From positions 204,755,876-204,819,875 of the forward strand of contig NC_084663.1 of the NCBI RefSeq assembly GCF_028389875.1: a stretch of 64,000 nt of DNA. Direction: 5' to 3'. The notes beneath the pieces are model-generated. The model was not told the origin of the DNA. It saw only the letters and a program-made list of their open reading frames with translations, and searched no databases. Below, piece by piece: positions 24,195-61,760 of the stretch (within the stretch, counting starts at the first letter, position 1; the number at the start of each line of letters is the position of its first letter). The position numbers were made by a program, and so were the translations under genes. This DNA is from Rhea pennata. Its lineage: Eukaryota; Chordata; Aves; Rheiformes; Rheidae.

Positions 24195-25755
24195 TTAAGA
24201 ATTTGATACACAATTTATGCAGTCTTCTACTATTTCAAAAAGATAGTGATATACATCAGTCCTCCTAGCAATATCAAGAGCAGTTTCGTCTAAGTTATTT
24301 TTCAGTTCTGGTTTCACATAGCGATTCATCAGTAAAAGTAGAAGAGTTTGTTTACTATTTTTGTTTCCTGCAGCAATATGCAATGGTGTCAGCAATCCAT
24401 TTGTCTGAGCATTGATGTCGGCACCCTGCTGAAGTAAGAATGAAGCCACTTTTGTATTATTCCACTTACAAGCACTGTGCAGAGGTGTCCAGCCATCCAC
24501 TGTCAACGCATGAACATCTGCGCCTTGGGCAACCAATTCATGTGCAATGTCCAAATGCCCACTATAGGCAGCTCGATGGAGAGGAGTGTATTGATCTTCA
24601 TCACGAGCATTAACTGGAGCTAGCTTTTGGGAAAGAAGCCTTCGCACTGTACTCAGCTATGTAAAGAAAACAGATAATTTAATATGAAACTCTGCAAGTG
24701 AGATAAGGCTTTTACTGTTCTAAAAGAAGTGTTACAGGAAGTTTCCATTAGTCTCCAAAAAGCTTTTGTTCAACATGAAATTTAAAAATAAAAACATCTT
24801 TTTTGTCACTAGTTCTTTTAAAGATAAAGCATCAGTAGTCTCGCACAAAAATACACAACAATAATTCCTCCCCTCCCCCCCCCACTACTTTTTAGCATTA
24901 AGTTATAGTGCTTTAGGAGTGCCTTTGCCTTGGACCCTTTCCCAAATAACTATATAGAAATTAATACCTCCATAACAGTGTAAATGAATCTTGTTTGTAT
25001 AAAACAAACAACTAATGAAAAGGAATGCACATAAGGGTATAATAAGCTACCTAATAGGAATTTTGGTCTTTTCTCCTCCACTTTGAAGAATAAAAAACCT
25101 TTTTGCGCTAAAAAGACAGGAAAACAGATACTGTATTCCCTATATATGTAGCTTTGGATAAAAATAAAATTTCAGACACACTCCTTTCACCTCAATTAAA
25201 AAGGTTACTCTCTGTGAGGAAAGAATCTAGCATGCTTTCTGTTTATAGCAGTTTAAGAACAGTGCTGTTACTGGACCTACAAACATAACTTTTGTTTTGA
25301 AAACTAATTTACCCAGGGGTGGGTGGGTGTACTATGAACAACAATATTTTACACAGAATGATTTGAAAAATCTTGACAAACACAGTTCAGAGAGATAAAA
25401 TAAAGTACACGTAGGTTTTTTGTTCATGGAAGAAATTTTAGGTATCTATACAAGATAATATTATTGTCAATGATGCATGTGAGGAAAATGAAAGATTTAC
25501 CCGGTTGTTTTCAGCAGCCCAGAGTAGCAATTTCTCTGGATTTTTTTCCATTTTTTTTTCTTGCATTTCATACCATTCCTCGCTTTTTTCTTGTTCATCC
25601 TCTTCATCTTCAGACTGTCCTGACCAACAACTCTGAGTTCCTACAGGAATCAAGTGCCTGTGCGTTTCCAGTAATTCAAGCTGGTTGAAGTTCTCTGTAA
25701 AATCCGATAACTGCTCACTGTCCTCTTCCTCACCTAAGTGTTCACCTTGGCTCAT
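24195..25755 (-). CDS. ANKRD49: Ankyrin repeat domain protein 49, two coding exons, 238 aa
   Basis: Coding exons 25501-25755 and 24195-24656 join in phase 0 at AACCGG|gtaaat ... acatag|CTGAGT. The first exon encodes an acidic N-terminus with the conserved FNQLELLETH, EEWYEMQEKKMEK and LLLWAAENNR. The second carries ankyrin repeats: TPLHRAAYSGHLDIAHEL, GWTPLHSACKWNNTKVASFL and LLTPLHIAAGNKNSKQT. It then gives a C-terminal DETALDIARRTDVYHYLFEI. Length and order agree with the human protein (239 aa). The frame extends two codons upstream to a GTG, but the ATG at 25755 is the natural start. The family is described as a nuclear protein with a role in spermatogenesis and autophagy. It is divergently transcribed from MRE11 across a shared CpG island, and the next gene downstream on its own strand is C11orf97. 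Confidence 0.95.
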
Positions 25756-26097
25756 TTTCACCTAGCACCTGTAGCAACCAGACACGCAGTATTTAATGTT
25801 TTCCTCTCCCGCTGCTATCACGATTCTTTCCGCAGTTTCGTGCTTAGCTTGCCCCCGCGCTCGACCCCCTCCCGCCTCCCTGCCGCAAAGGGGACCGCAC
25901 CCGCCGCCCCCCGCCCACGGCGACCTCCCGGGGCGGCGCCGCCCACGCACGGAGGCACAGAGGCACGTCCGCCGCCCGCGCGCCCCTCACCGCGGCGCCG
26001 CTTCCGCCCTGCGCGCCCCGCTGCAAGTGACGCAGGCGGCTGCCGGGATCGGCGTTCCCAACCGACCAATCGCACAACTCTTACCCGCCAGGCGGGC

Positions 26098-26113
26098 GGC
26101 TCTCGCGAGAGCC
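26098..26113. promoter_or_regulatory. TCTCGCGAGA palindrome (BANP-type site)
   Basis: GGCTCTCGCGAGAGCC is a perfect 16-bp palindrome with the TCTCGCGAGA core at 26,101-26,110. This core is a known element of CpG-island promoters of essential genes, bound by BANP when unmethylated. Its position between the two divergent genes suggests it drives both. Confidence 0.7.
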
Positions 26114-26158
26114 TCGCGCAGCCGTGGCGCGGGCCCCGCCCCGCCCCGCCCCTCTCGG

Positions 26159-26172
26159 CGCCATGGAAACGG
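26159..26172. promoter_or_regulatory. X-box-like site with an ATG, MRE11 5' region
   Basis: CGCCATGGAAAC resembles the RFX X-box GTTGCCATGGAAAC. The same bases contain an ATG at 26,163 in ideal context (GCGCCATGG). It could be the start of an upstream frame in the MRE11 5'UTR if transcription begins before it. Confidence 0.35.
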
Positions 26173-26702
26173 CGCGCGGGAGCCAGCGGCCGCGTTGGGC
26201 CTGCGGGGTGAGAGAGGCTGGGGCGCGGGGCAGCTCTGCCGAGGCGGCCGGGCTCCGGTGGCCGCGCCATTGCCTTGGGGAGCCGTTAGGGCCTGCTTGG
26301 GGGTCTCCGCCCCCGCACGCCGGTGCGAGCCGGAATTGACCCGGCTGTGCACCGCGCAGTGGTGTGCGTTGTGCGGCCCTCAGTGGCTGAGCTAAGCTTC
26401 CTTACCCGAGCTTGGGTTTCTTTTTTATTATTTTTATTTATTTTTTTTTCTTGGTTTGTGTCTTGGCCTTAGAGGAGGGGCATTTTTGTTTCCTTTTTTT
26501 TTTAGTTTTATTTTTTTTAGGGAATGCTTACTATTAAAAGCCTGGGTAATTGACAGCTCCGTTTATTGTGCTTTTGATTATAATTCGTTTGCGTTTTTCT
26601 CTCTTAAATGTTACTTAGCATCTACGAAGCTAGACAGACGTTCTCTGACCTGATTTACTAAGCTGTGTCTGGAGCCTCTTGGTGAGGAGTCTCAGCAGAA
26701 AG

Positions 26703-53028
<26,326 letters not shown>

Positions 53029-53765
53029 TTTCAGACTCACTGTGTAAGAGAGGCCACTAAAGAAAAATGGAGAACAATATGCAAAGCATACTCTGTATGA
53101 CATTTCTCTGTAAATGACGGTTTGCCTTAAGTCTTCACTCCTATGAAATGTTTTATTTTAGTGGCACTGAATTCAGAATGATTTGTGTTGCATTACTTGG
53201 ATGCAGAGCCTAATATTTTACAAATACTTGGAAGTAGTACTGCCTGAAACTGCTAATTCTTTCTAAAAAAAAAAAAAAAATCTAAAAGCCTGTTTTCTTT
53301 CTAAGATGGTAATGTAAATAACATAATTGTATCTTTTATAGAAAGCTTCATTCTTTTGATGCTTGAATTTTTCATAGGAGTAAATTTAGGATAGTACGCG
53401 AGTATGGAAATGAATGTGGACTTGGCCAGAACAGTGAACTCTGTATTTATTTGCAGTTTTGATACCGTTGCAGTTAAAGCCCCAAGGAGTAGTAATTTAA
53501 CCCAAAGATACAGCTTTCAATATTAACACCTGAAAATGTCGTAATACTTTCAGCTTATTGGGAGAACTAAACCCACTGTTGCACTGTTATTAAATGTCAT
53601 AGTATACAGGAATGACTTCTGCTCTGTTACTAAAGAAAAGCCAAAGATTTGAGGTTAAATTGCATTATCAGCTTTTCACCCTTTAAAATAAGACGTGGGG
53701 GCTAGAACCCTACAGCTGTGCAAGGAATGCTACTTGAAGAATAAAGGAATTGTGCCAGTAAAGGG
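53029..53765 (+). other. MRE11 3'UTR
   Basis: Sequence follows the MRE11 stop without a further coding signal. An AATAAA at 53,740-53,745 is the best poly(A) signal, and an ATTAAA near 53,590 is an alternative. The end near 53,765 is inferred from the signal position. Confidence 0.6.
53740..53745 (+). terminator. MRE11 polyadenylation signal AATAAA
   Basis: Canonical hexamer 712 bases after the MRE11 stop, with T-rich sequence about 35 bases further on. Confidence 0.6.
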
Positions 53766-55000
53766 CAAGACGTTGTCTCTTGCTTTTTCTTAGTTGATGT
53801 TTCTCAGTTATCTCTTACCTCAGCCTTCCACTTTAGTAACCCTCCTGAAATGTCATTGTTGTTTTTCCAACTATTTCTCTAAATGAGAACTCTTAAAGCA
53901 GAACACTGTGTTGACAGTGAAGAAACAGTTCTTTCCATGGAAGGAGCCAAGGCTCCTGTTTCTGTTCCTTCTTTGCCTTTTTCCACCCCATACATCCTTT
54001 CTCTTCCTTCCCTTCCTCCCCTCCCCCCCCCAAAGAAAAAAAGTACTGACACATCATGGCTACAGCCTTTAGAGCTTGTCAAGGAAGAGGCCAGAAGAAT
54101 TTATTAGCTAATCCTCCAGCATGTCAGAGAGGCACTAAATACATTGAAAGCAGCAACTATGTGTCCATATGTGAGTTTGTTTGTCTTTCTCCTTCTCCCT
54201 CAAAGATACAGGGTTGGCATTTGTGTTGCTGTGGCTCTTGCTGCATGTGAGTGTTGTTACTTTATCTGCATATATTCTGCAGGAGTGAACTTAAATGAGC
54301 CTTGAGCTTTCTGAGTACTTCCATGAGAATGATCAAAACATTCAAATTTCTAGTGTACAGCTTAGTAGCAATTTGCAGAGCAGTATGCTCACATAAAGTA
54401 TCAGGGCATAGTTTGATAGCCTGACTCTTTCCCCTCATTAAATGCTGTCAAAGCTATTATAATATTACCTATGCAATAGACAAGCTGCTGTAAAATCTCT
54501 TCAAGAGAAGGGCTGAGTTTTTTTTTTTTTTTTTTTTTTTTTTAACCTATTTGTAAATAAAGAGCAAATCTCACATGGATGGACTGCATTGAATCAAAGG
54601 GATTAAGATTTTAATACAATTTGCTTGTTTATGTTGCTATTGAAATTAAACCTGTTTTGTTATAAAGACTTGAGCAATAGCTAATTCATTCTTTCATTAG
54701 GGATTCTGTCTTATAAGGCACATCCTGGGCAAAGATTTTAGCAAAGGAAAGCAGGATTAACAGGAGTTATTTCAAAGTGTTTTGTTTTTCTTACCTTTTT
54801 TCACAAGGGTTTTTTTTTCTATAGTCAGCTGCCAAATTCATAGAGGATATGTTTATGCTGTTAAACTGTAGCAGTTAAATTATCTCATAGAAGATAAAGA
54901 TAGCATGTTTAATTTCAGAGGGAAAACCTGGTGTGCATATAAAGATTTCCTCTAATGATTAAGGTGCTCATACAAGGACAAGACACTCGATCTGTGTTTC
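53766..55000. other. Intergenic downstream of MRE11
   Basis: AT-rich sequence with a short C/T-rich patch near 53,990-54,030 and a T26 run at 54,518-54,543. No gene was recognised. Confidence 0.4.
54518..54543. repeat. T26 homopolymer
   Basis: Uninterrupted T run. Confidence 0.9.
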
Positions 55001-58000
55001 TCTTACAGCAATGATAATGCATGATGTGAAAAGGATACTTCTCATTCATGTAACTTGCAATCCACCTTCCCAAGGTGAGAAAAAGCCCTTTGGGCCTGAG
55101 GCTCTGTTAGGCAGAGCAGCAGGTGGGCAGGGCTGGGAGGTCTCTAGGAGGCAGCAGCGCACAGGGCAACAAAGATATGTTCAGAGCAGGGAGCTCTGGG
55201 GAAAGGAAGTCTAGGGAGAGCGTGAGAAAAGGCATAGGCCCCAAGACAGGCTCCAGTCCTTCCTGGCACTGTGGCAGCAGTGAGCAGCTGGAAGTGTTGG
55301 GCTCAGGAAGAGAGGAGAGAGCGCCTTCCCACCCTGGCAATGGGCTGCCCAGATGTGGGCAAGGGGCTGCCTTAAGGCAATGGTCACAGTGATGCTCAAA
55401 ACTCTCCTGCGTGTTCCCACCATGGGTACGTTGGCACGTGTCACCGGGCGTGTTTGCATAGTCAAGCTGGATGGCTGGCTCCAGAGCTTCCCAGCGGCCT
55501 TTGCTCCCTCACCCATCAGCGCTGCAGCTCGTGGGTCATAGTGGCCTCGACAGCATTGCCTAGAGCTCCTGGCTGGAACCTGCACTCCTTGGGCGACTGA
55601 GGAGGTGGGAGGTGGTGAGAAGGCCTGCTCTGCTGTTGCACCCTGTGACCTGGAGCAGCGCTTTCACTGCTTGCATTTTTCTTTTGGCATCAATGGCTCA
55701 GGGCCTGCGGCTTTGAGTCTTTGTCACAGCTTTGTAAGGAAGGGAGAAGGAATAACCCCCACCCCCAAGAGAGCCTAGTTCCAGCTCCCCGAGAGGCAGT
55801 GGCGTAAGGAATGGGGCTGCAAGAGCCCGGAGCCTGCTGCCATATTTTGGGACACAGCAGCTCCCTCATTCTCTTCCATGCTGCCTTTGGGGGAGCCCAG
55901 CTAGGCTGATGAGGATGGCCTGCCAAGCGTGTGACCAGCTCAAAAGGTGAAGCAGAGCTGGCTGAGGGACCTGACTTCTCATCTCTAGGAGCTGGAAAGA
56001 TCCTCTGCAGGTGAGAAAGTCCCCAGAGTTGGCAGCTCTCCACATGCAGCTGGCGCTCCTGTGCTTGGCAGGGAAGGACAACCTGGGCAGGAGAGATGTC
56101 ACAAGGGCAGGTCCTGTAGCAGCAACATTCCAACATTCCCAAGGGAAGACATGTGGCTTCCCTAGAAGGTGCACTCCCTGCTTGGAGTCAAGAACAGGGG
56201 CTCGAGAGCAAGAGCTTCTCAGAGCAGGGAGCCCAGGCAGGGATGGAGGGTCCCTGCCCCCAGCAAGCTTGGCCCCCTCAGCAGCACGCAGAGCTTGTGT
56301 TGGGGCAGGCACCAGCATCCATTCCTGGAGTTTTTGCACTCCCTCTGTTGCCAGGTTTCCAGTCTTGCTCCAGGAAGAAGAAAGGCAAAGAGGCCTTAAA
56401 GCCCGTGGAGACCCTCGTGGCTATGTAAGTGATTTATCAGCAGCTCTCTCCTCCACGTGGTTCCTCTCATTACGCATTTGACCCTAGGCATCCTCCCCAG
56501 CTAGCCAGCCCAGACGCATCTTCCCCACATTGCCCCTCCTCACTCAGCACTGGCACTGCACAGGGCCTCCGTCCAGGTCCAGGGGATTCGTTTCACAGCC
56601 TGCTCAAACTTGCCTCCTGCCACTGTCCTGGCCCTGCCTCAGGGCTGAGCCTCTGCTCAGCCCTTCTCTTCCACCTCCACTGCTCCCAAGGGCAAGAGGA
56701 GCTGGGCTGAGCCCCCTGGCAGCCGGGATTGCAGTGCACGCTGTGGTGGCCCCAGCGCTGTGCCTTGTGCACTAGTCACAAGCGCTTGGGAAGAGGCCTG
56801 AGTCAGTCGTCTTCACCCTTCTGCTCACTGCCTTGCCCTTCTTGCCACCGCAGCAGGCGCATGGGCCTTGCGGAGGAGCAAGGAGATAGCAGCGCCAGGG
56901 CCTCCAGCCCAGCCAGCAACCAGCACCTGGTGAACAAGAGCAGCCCCCGCCACACAGCTCTCCAGTGGCCCTTGTTCAGACACCCGCACCCAACTTGGCA
57001 TGTAGCTGAGCCACCGAGGCCAAGGCACAGGATCCCCACTCCCCTCCTGGCCCCGCTGCACACAGCCTTTGGCCACCAGCTGCTGTCCCCACTGCTGTTG
57101 GCCGGTGGAGGAGAAAGGCAGCAGGCAGCTCTATTCCAAAGAGAGAGAGGGGGCGGGAAGCAGTTGGGAGGAGTAGCTTTGGAAAAGCAGCCTTCCAGGG
57201 TGGTCCCCAGTGCCTCCTGTCACAGCAAGGGCTGCGCCCAGAGGGCTGCGAGCATCAGCATGATGGCATCAGCAGCCCTAGTGTGCCATCTCCCTCACCC
57301 TGACAGAGCCACCAGCCTTCCTCAAAGTCCATTCCCTCCACACCTTCTCTCCTTCCACTCTGAGCCCTTGTCTTTTCCACTCTTGTCCACAAAGGCCAAG
57401 GAGAGCCATGACAGAGGGGTGCCCAGCCCTGAGGAAAGCAGGATGCCTTGTGGGGAAGGAACCAGTGAGATGATTAAGCCCCCAGTTGCCTGGGCGCCCA
57501 TGGAACAAGGCTAGCAGGACACAGACATCCCAGGTGCTGGGCTGAGCCAAGCAGCTGGCAGCAAAGGGCATCTCCTCCTTGAGAGCCTGGGCATAGCCAC
57601 AAGAAGACCCTGGAAGGCAATTTGGGGCTAGAGTGCCCTGGGCACCTTGAGGAAACCATTTCCTGGGCTGGTGCTCACTGAGGTGACAAAAATGCTGGGT
57701 AGAAAAGTCCTGGTAGAAGTGACTCAGGCTGCTGCTGGTGACAGGGAGTGCCTGCAGGGCACCAACCTCAGGAGAGGTGGGGAAAGCTGGGATAGATGTG
57801 CAAGAAGGGGTCTGGTACCTCCTGTGAGGCAGGCCATGGGCAGACAGGTCAGGAACAGGAAGCCCTGTGGGGACTTGGCAAGGCCATCCTGCCCTGTTGC
57901 TGCTGTTTTCCTGGCTGCTCTAGCAGTCTGGGAAACCCCAGAGTACTTCAGTTGGTCTCTCCTCCCATCTTCCTCCTTGCCCCCATGTCACAGAACCTCC

Positions 58001-60850
58001 TGCAGCAGAAGGGCATGCCATGGAGCCAAGCTGCTACAAGGACATAGAGGCAGCCATCTGATACATTTCCAAAAACATCAAGGACCTGGCCACCTACCTG
58101 GACCAAGCCATCTCTCTGGGTAGGCAGGCAGGGGTGGAGGGTGAGGTCTTGTGCACAGCAGGACCGGACTCCCTGGTAACAGCCACAGAGCAAAGCCTGT
58201 GTGACTCGCTCAAGGGGAAAGAAGGAGTTTTTGGATCTCACTATGCACATGGGGTGGGAACAAAGTGTTGTGGAGTTCACCCTGGCCTGAGCCTCAGGCT
58301 GGTAGCCCAAGTGCACAGTTGATGGTAGGCTGTCTTGCTCACTTGGTGTGGAGTGCTTGGGATGAGACCCTTTCTGGCCTCTGCTTTTTCCTTGCCTGTG
58401 GTTATGTTGGCCATGCGGGTGGTTAGAAGAGTTCCCGACCTAGGCAAGGAGGGGCTTGCAAGAGCAGGGCTGAATGTCTGTGCCCACTCTCGCTGTCCTT
58501 GGAAGGTTTGTCAGAGGGCACGCCATCAGCAGGGCAAATCCCATGTGGGTTTGGATGTCTCTTTTCTCCTTCTGTCTTTTCCTTCCAGAAATGGAACTTG
58601 CCAAAGGCCTTCAAGCCTTGGTGAGTGGCTTCAAGAAGACCAACTCTCCACAGGTAAGCTGGTGGAGATGGGTAGCCCCCAAAGCTCACCTCACAAACCT
58701 CAGCAACCTACTTTGTGGGCTCCCACTCCAGCTGCCTGGCCGGGGGCTTGGCCCTGACAGCTTCTGCAGCCCTCCCATCTCCCTCCCAGCAGGCTCTTGG
58801 CAGCCTGAAGCTACTATGTCCCAGCCCAGGCCTGGGCTTTGACAGTAGCACGTGTGCACAGTGAGCAGGATGAAGACAGATAGAAACTAATCCATCAACA
58901 TGGTCATCTTACTGAGAAAATTCTTTTTCTCACTCTTCCCCTACCCATGAGAAGGTACTTCCATGGTCTCATGAAGCTGTGGTCAGTCTCAGCAGCGTGT
59001 GTTTTCTCTTTGCACAGGCATCTGTGTCACCTCTGGCAAGTCCCTTGCAAGCGCTGCAGCATGAAGCAGCTAACGGGGAAGGCCTCTGCCGAAATGATGA
59101 GCAGTGAAAGCAATGCCATCAGGTAGGAGAGCTGCCCAACACAGGCTCTCACCCCTAGACCCACACAGGGATGCTCACGCATACGCACATGCGTGCACAG
59201 TCCTGAGCCAGGCGACTCAGTGCAGCATAGCTCTGCGCGGCAGGAAGGAAATGCTGACCACCTCCCTAGTCCTGAGCATCACAGGTAGCTCTTGCTGTTT
59301 GTGCTCCACCACACAAATGCCTGGATGCAGCTCCACTTCCTCGCACACCCAGGGATGCGGGTCTCAGGGCTTTCTGGCCACATGCAGCAGGCAAAGAGGC
59401 CTCATGTGCCTTGTAGTGGCAGAGGGTGGCTCTTGCTTTCATCACCTGGAAGGCAAAGGGCATCTGGTGCCTTCCAAGCTGCACTGGTTTGCAGGGCAAG
59501 ATCTTTCCGTGGATGCTGATTCTCATTTCCAGTTCTGCAGCTGGGCTACCAACAGGGAGGGCTAGTGATGCACACCAAGGCCTTTGCAAAAGCAAGCCCA
59601 GGCAGCCTCTTGCTCCAGCCACGCTCGGCTCTTTCTCTCTCCCTGCTTCAGCCACTGGGAAACACTCCTCATCAACTATCAGCTGCTAGGGAGGATGGAA
59701 CAGCAGTGGCAGCAGGCTGAAAGGCAGCTGGTGAACACCAAGCATTCACCACTCAGGCTGAGCTGGTGCTCCCTAGTCCAGCCCCAACTCTCACAGTCAC
59801 GTGCATGGCCTTGAGGATGCATCCCCCACTGCTATCCTGGCCATGGGAGCATGGGAGGCTGGCAGAAAAGAGCCTTGACCAGCCACATCCCTGGGAAAAG
59901 CTCCCAAAATCTCAGAGCTCTTCCCTTGCTCTTAGCCCTTGCTCTTCCCAGGGAATCATCAGCCTGGGTCACTTTTTATTTGGCAGCAAATGGAAAAGGC
60001 TGAGCTGTTTGACCTGCCATGCTGTGAGGATGATGAGCAGGATGAACCAGCCGAAGAGCAACCTAGTGCCTGCTGCAGCCCCAGCCCTAAAGGCGGGCAC
60101 AGCTGGAGGCTGGAGTTGAGGAGTCAGTGAGGGCAGAGCTGCTCTGGGCAGCCCCTGTGCCGGCAGCCTGCTCGAGGCCTGCCTTAGCCTGCATAGGGAT
60201 GCACTGCCCAGCCTGCGAAGAGCTGCTCCTCAGTGCCCCAGGGCACATGGAGCGCTCTCCTGGGGGCCCTGAACCACCTTTGTTGCTCTGTGATGTCCTT
60301 CCTTAGCCCATACCAGTCTGGGGACGCACGGGAGATCCTGTTACTGGCAAAATTTTGGTGGCTGCTCCAGGTCTCCTGGAGGAGCTTCTCAGACCTCCTG
60401 GCAGGTGAGCAGCCACTCTGCAAGCACCTGCTGCCTTCCAGCTGTCACGGCACAGGAGGATACCAGTGCGAAAAGGTCCATCTGGAACTTCCTGCTGATG
60501 TTCAGCTGGCATGAAGGACAGCCAGGAGAAACAGCTGGGGCCTTTGTGCTGGAGCTCTCCTAGCAGGGAGGGCTGTTCTGTCCTGCAGTGCCCAGGGGAC
60601 ACTTCTAGCTGATTGCATTGTGGAGTGCTGGGCAGCAGCACAGGGAGCTGAGTGCATGGACAGAGAGCTCGTCCTTCTTCTCTCTGAGCTCTTTTCCTTT
60701 GCTCCTCTGCCTTCTTTTAGCTTGCAGAGTAAATGGCAGCTTCTGCAGCCAGCAGCAGCGAGGAGGCTGCTCAAGCAAACACACTAAGCTTTCCTCAGCT
60801 CCAGACATGCTGGACATGCACCAGTTTTCCAAACACAGCCAAGGTGTTCA
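55000..60850. other. GC-rich block of unknown origin
   Basis: About 5.8 kb is much richer in G and C than the sequence on either side. It contains many overlapping open frames of 60-260 codons on both strands, none with a family I recognise. CpG is only moderately frequent, so it does not look like a simple CpG island. The style is that of exon-dense avian DNA with short introns. Exon-like pieces in its right half are described separately. The block has no counterpart that I know of between MRE11 and GPR83 in mammals. Confidence 0.5.
57994..60130 (+). pseudogene. Chain of exon-like segments, decayed gene copy
   Basis: Five segments have good acceptors and donors: 57994-58119, 58589-58653, 59018-59122, 59652-59730 and 59987-60130. 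The first two join in phase (G|AA) and read CYKDIEAAI, an in-frame TGA, then YISKNIKDLATYLDQAISLE and MELAKGLQALVSGFKKTNSP. The TGA is probably a decayed CGA Arg codon. The third segment shifts frame relative to the fourth: its useful frame reads ASAEMMSSESNAIS and leads into HWETLLINYQLLGRMEQQW. The fifth follows in phase with MEKAELFDLPCCEDDEQDE. The composition is helical and coiled-coil-like with an acidic end. I cannot name the parent gene. A resemblance of ELAKGLQAL to F-BAR helices is weak and only suggestive. Retained introns mean a DNA-level duplicate, not a processed copy. A further possible exon at 56374-56424 (KKKGKEALKPVETLVA) does not join in phase. Confidence 0.45.
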
Positions 60851-61760
60851 AGTACATCTTCATGGTGGTAGACCCATTACCCAAGCATGCCTGAGCCAAA
60901 AGGCTCTGAAATGGTCGGGCCTTTTAAAACTCTCGTTAGCAGGAGTGCAAGCCTCCACAATTGCAGACTGACCAGGGGAAAAAGCATTTTAAAGCCTTTA
61001 AACAAGCTGTTAAAGCAGTACAATGTTTACCCTTGTGTTGCTAATAGTGAGGTGAAAGCCTTTGTCACAGAGTATTTTAACAGGACGCTCAAAACCAAGA
61101 AGTGGAGGTATTTGATAGTGGGCAACACTTTCCGCTATGTTGATGGGTTGATGGAGTTGATTAAGAGCTGGAAGCACCTGTCAGAGCCAGGCAGTGGACG
61201 TGAACCCTTTCAGCTGTGCGAGGCCTTGGAAAACTGCACAGAGGGATGTAGTTAGAATGACAGATTCTGCTTCCCTGCACAAAAAGGGAGACCACATCAG
61301 GGTGCCTTTAGCAAAAGCAAGATAGGAGAAAGGCTCTGAGCAAATGTTCACAGATAAAGTGTTTACAGTAGCTAAACTTGTGGGAAGGGCATAGATAGCT
61401 GTGTACCACTTGATAGCCTAGGATCACCAAGCAATACTGGGGACATTTGACCCTGAAGAACTTCCAGAAGTGAATCCTGACCAGGACATAATCTACAAAA
61501 TGGAGAAGATCTCTGCAAAAGGCAATGGACACTACTTCCAGAAGTGTTTTCACCAGTGAGCGATCGGCTTATAAAGTAAACGTTTCAGGTTACACTCCTT
61601 TTTTCCGAGGATTAAATAAAGCTTTGTACCTATGGAACCTCTTCTGGTCTGTCACCCAGACAGAATTAATGAGCTGTCCCCAGCCCTCTCGTTTCACAGT
61701 AATTGTTCTGGCAGGAGCAAGTATGGAAAAGGCAGATTTGTCATCTCTGTAGAATCAAAC
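60850..61760 (+). mobile_element. Polinton (Maverick) fossil: integrase and chromodomain
   Basis: Plus-strand translation near 60.98-61.2 kb resembles the C-terminal part of the Polinton integrase: LLKQYNVYPCVANSEVKAFV, then YFNRTLKTKKWRYL and NTFRYVDGLMELI. Sequence to about 61.56 kb resembles the following linker and chromodomain region (for example EELPEVNPDQDIIYKMEKI). Other Polinton genes (polymerase B, packaging ATPase, capsid proteins) and the terminal inverted repeats were not recognised, though unexplained sequence to about 62.2 kb might belong to it. The copy is broken in several places and is inferred to be old. Confidence 0.75.

Larger units (their letters stand above)
25800..26350. 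promoter_or_regulatory. Bidirectional CpG-island promoter, ANKRD49/MRE11
   Basis: The ANKRD49 first coding exon (minus) and the MRE11 5' region (plus) face away from each other across about 0.5 kb of CpG-dense DNA. A probable MRE11 non-coding exon 1 ends at a donor GGG|GTGAGA at 26,208. Visible elements are CCAAT at 26,066-26,070, GC boxes at about 26,134-26,153, a TGACGCA half-site near 26,026, and the sites listed separately. There is no TATA box. The same head-to-head arrangement exists in human. Confidence 0.8.

Noticed and set aside
56729-57514. 261-codon plus-strand frame in the GC-rich block
   Set aside because: It overlaps equally long frames on the other strand, has no domain, and has the composition expected by chance in this block.
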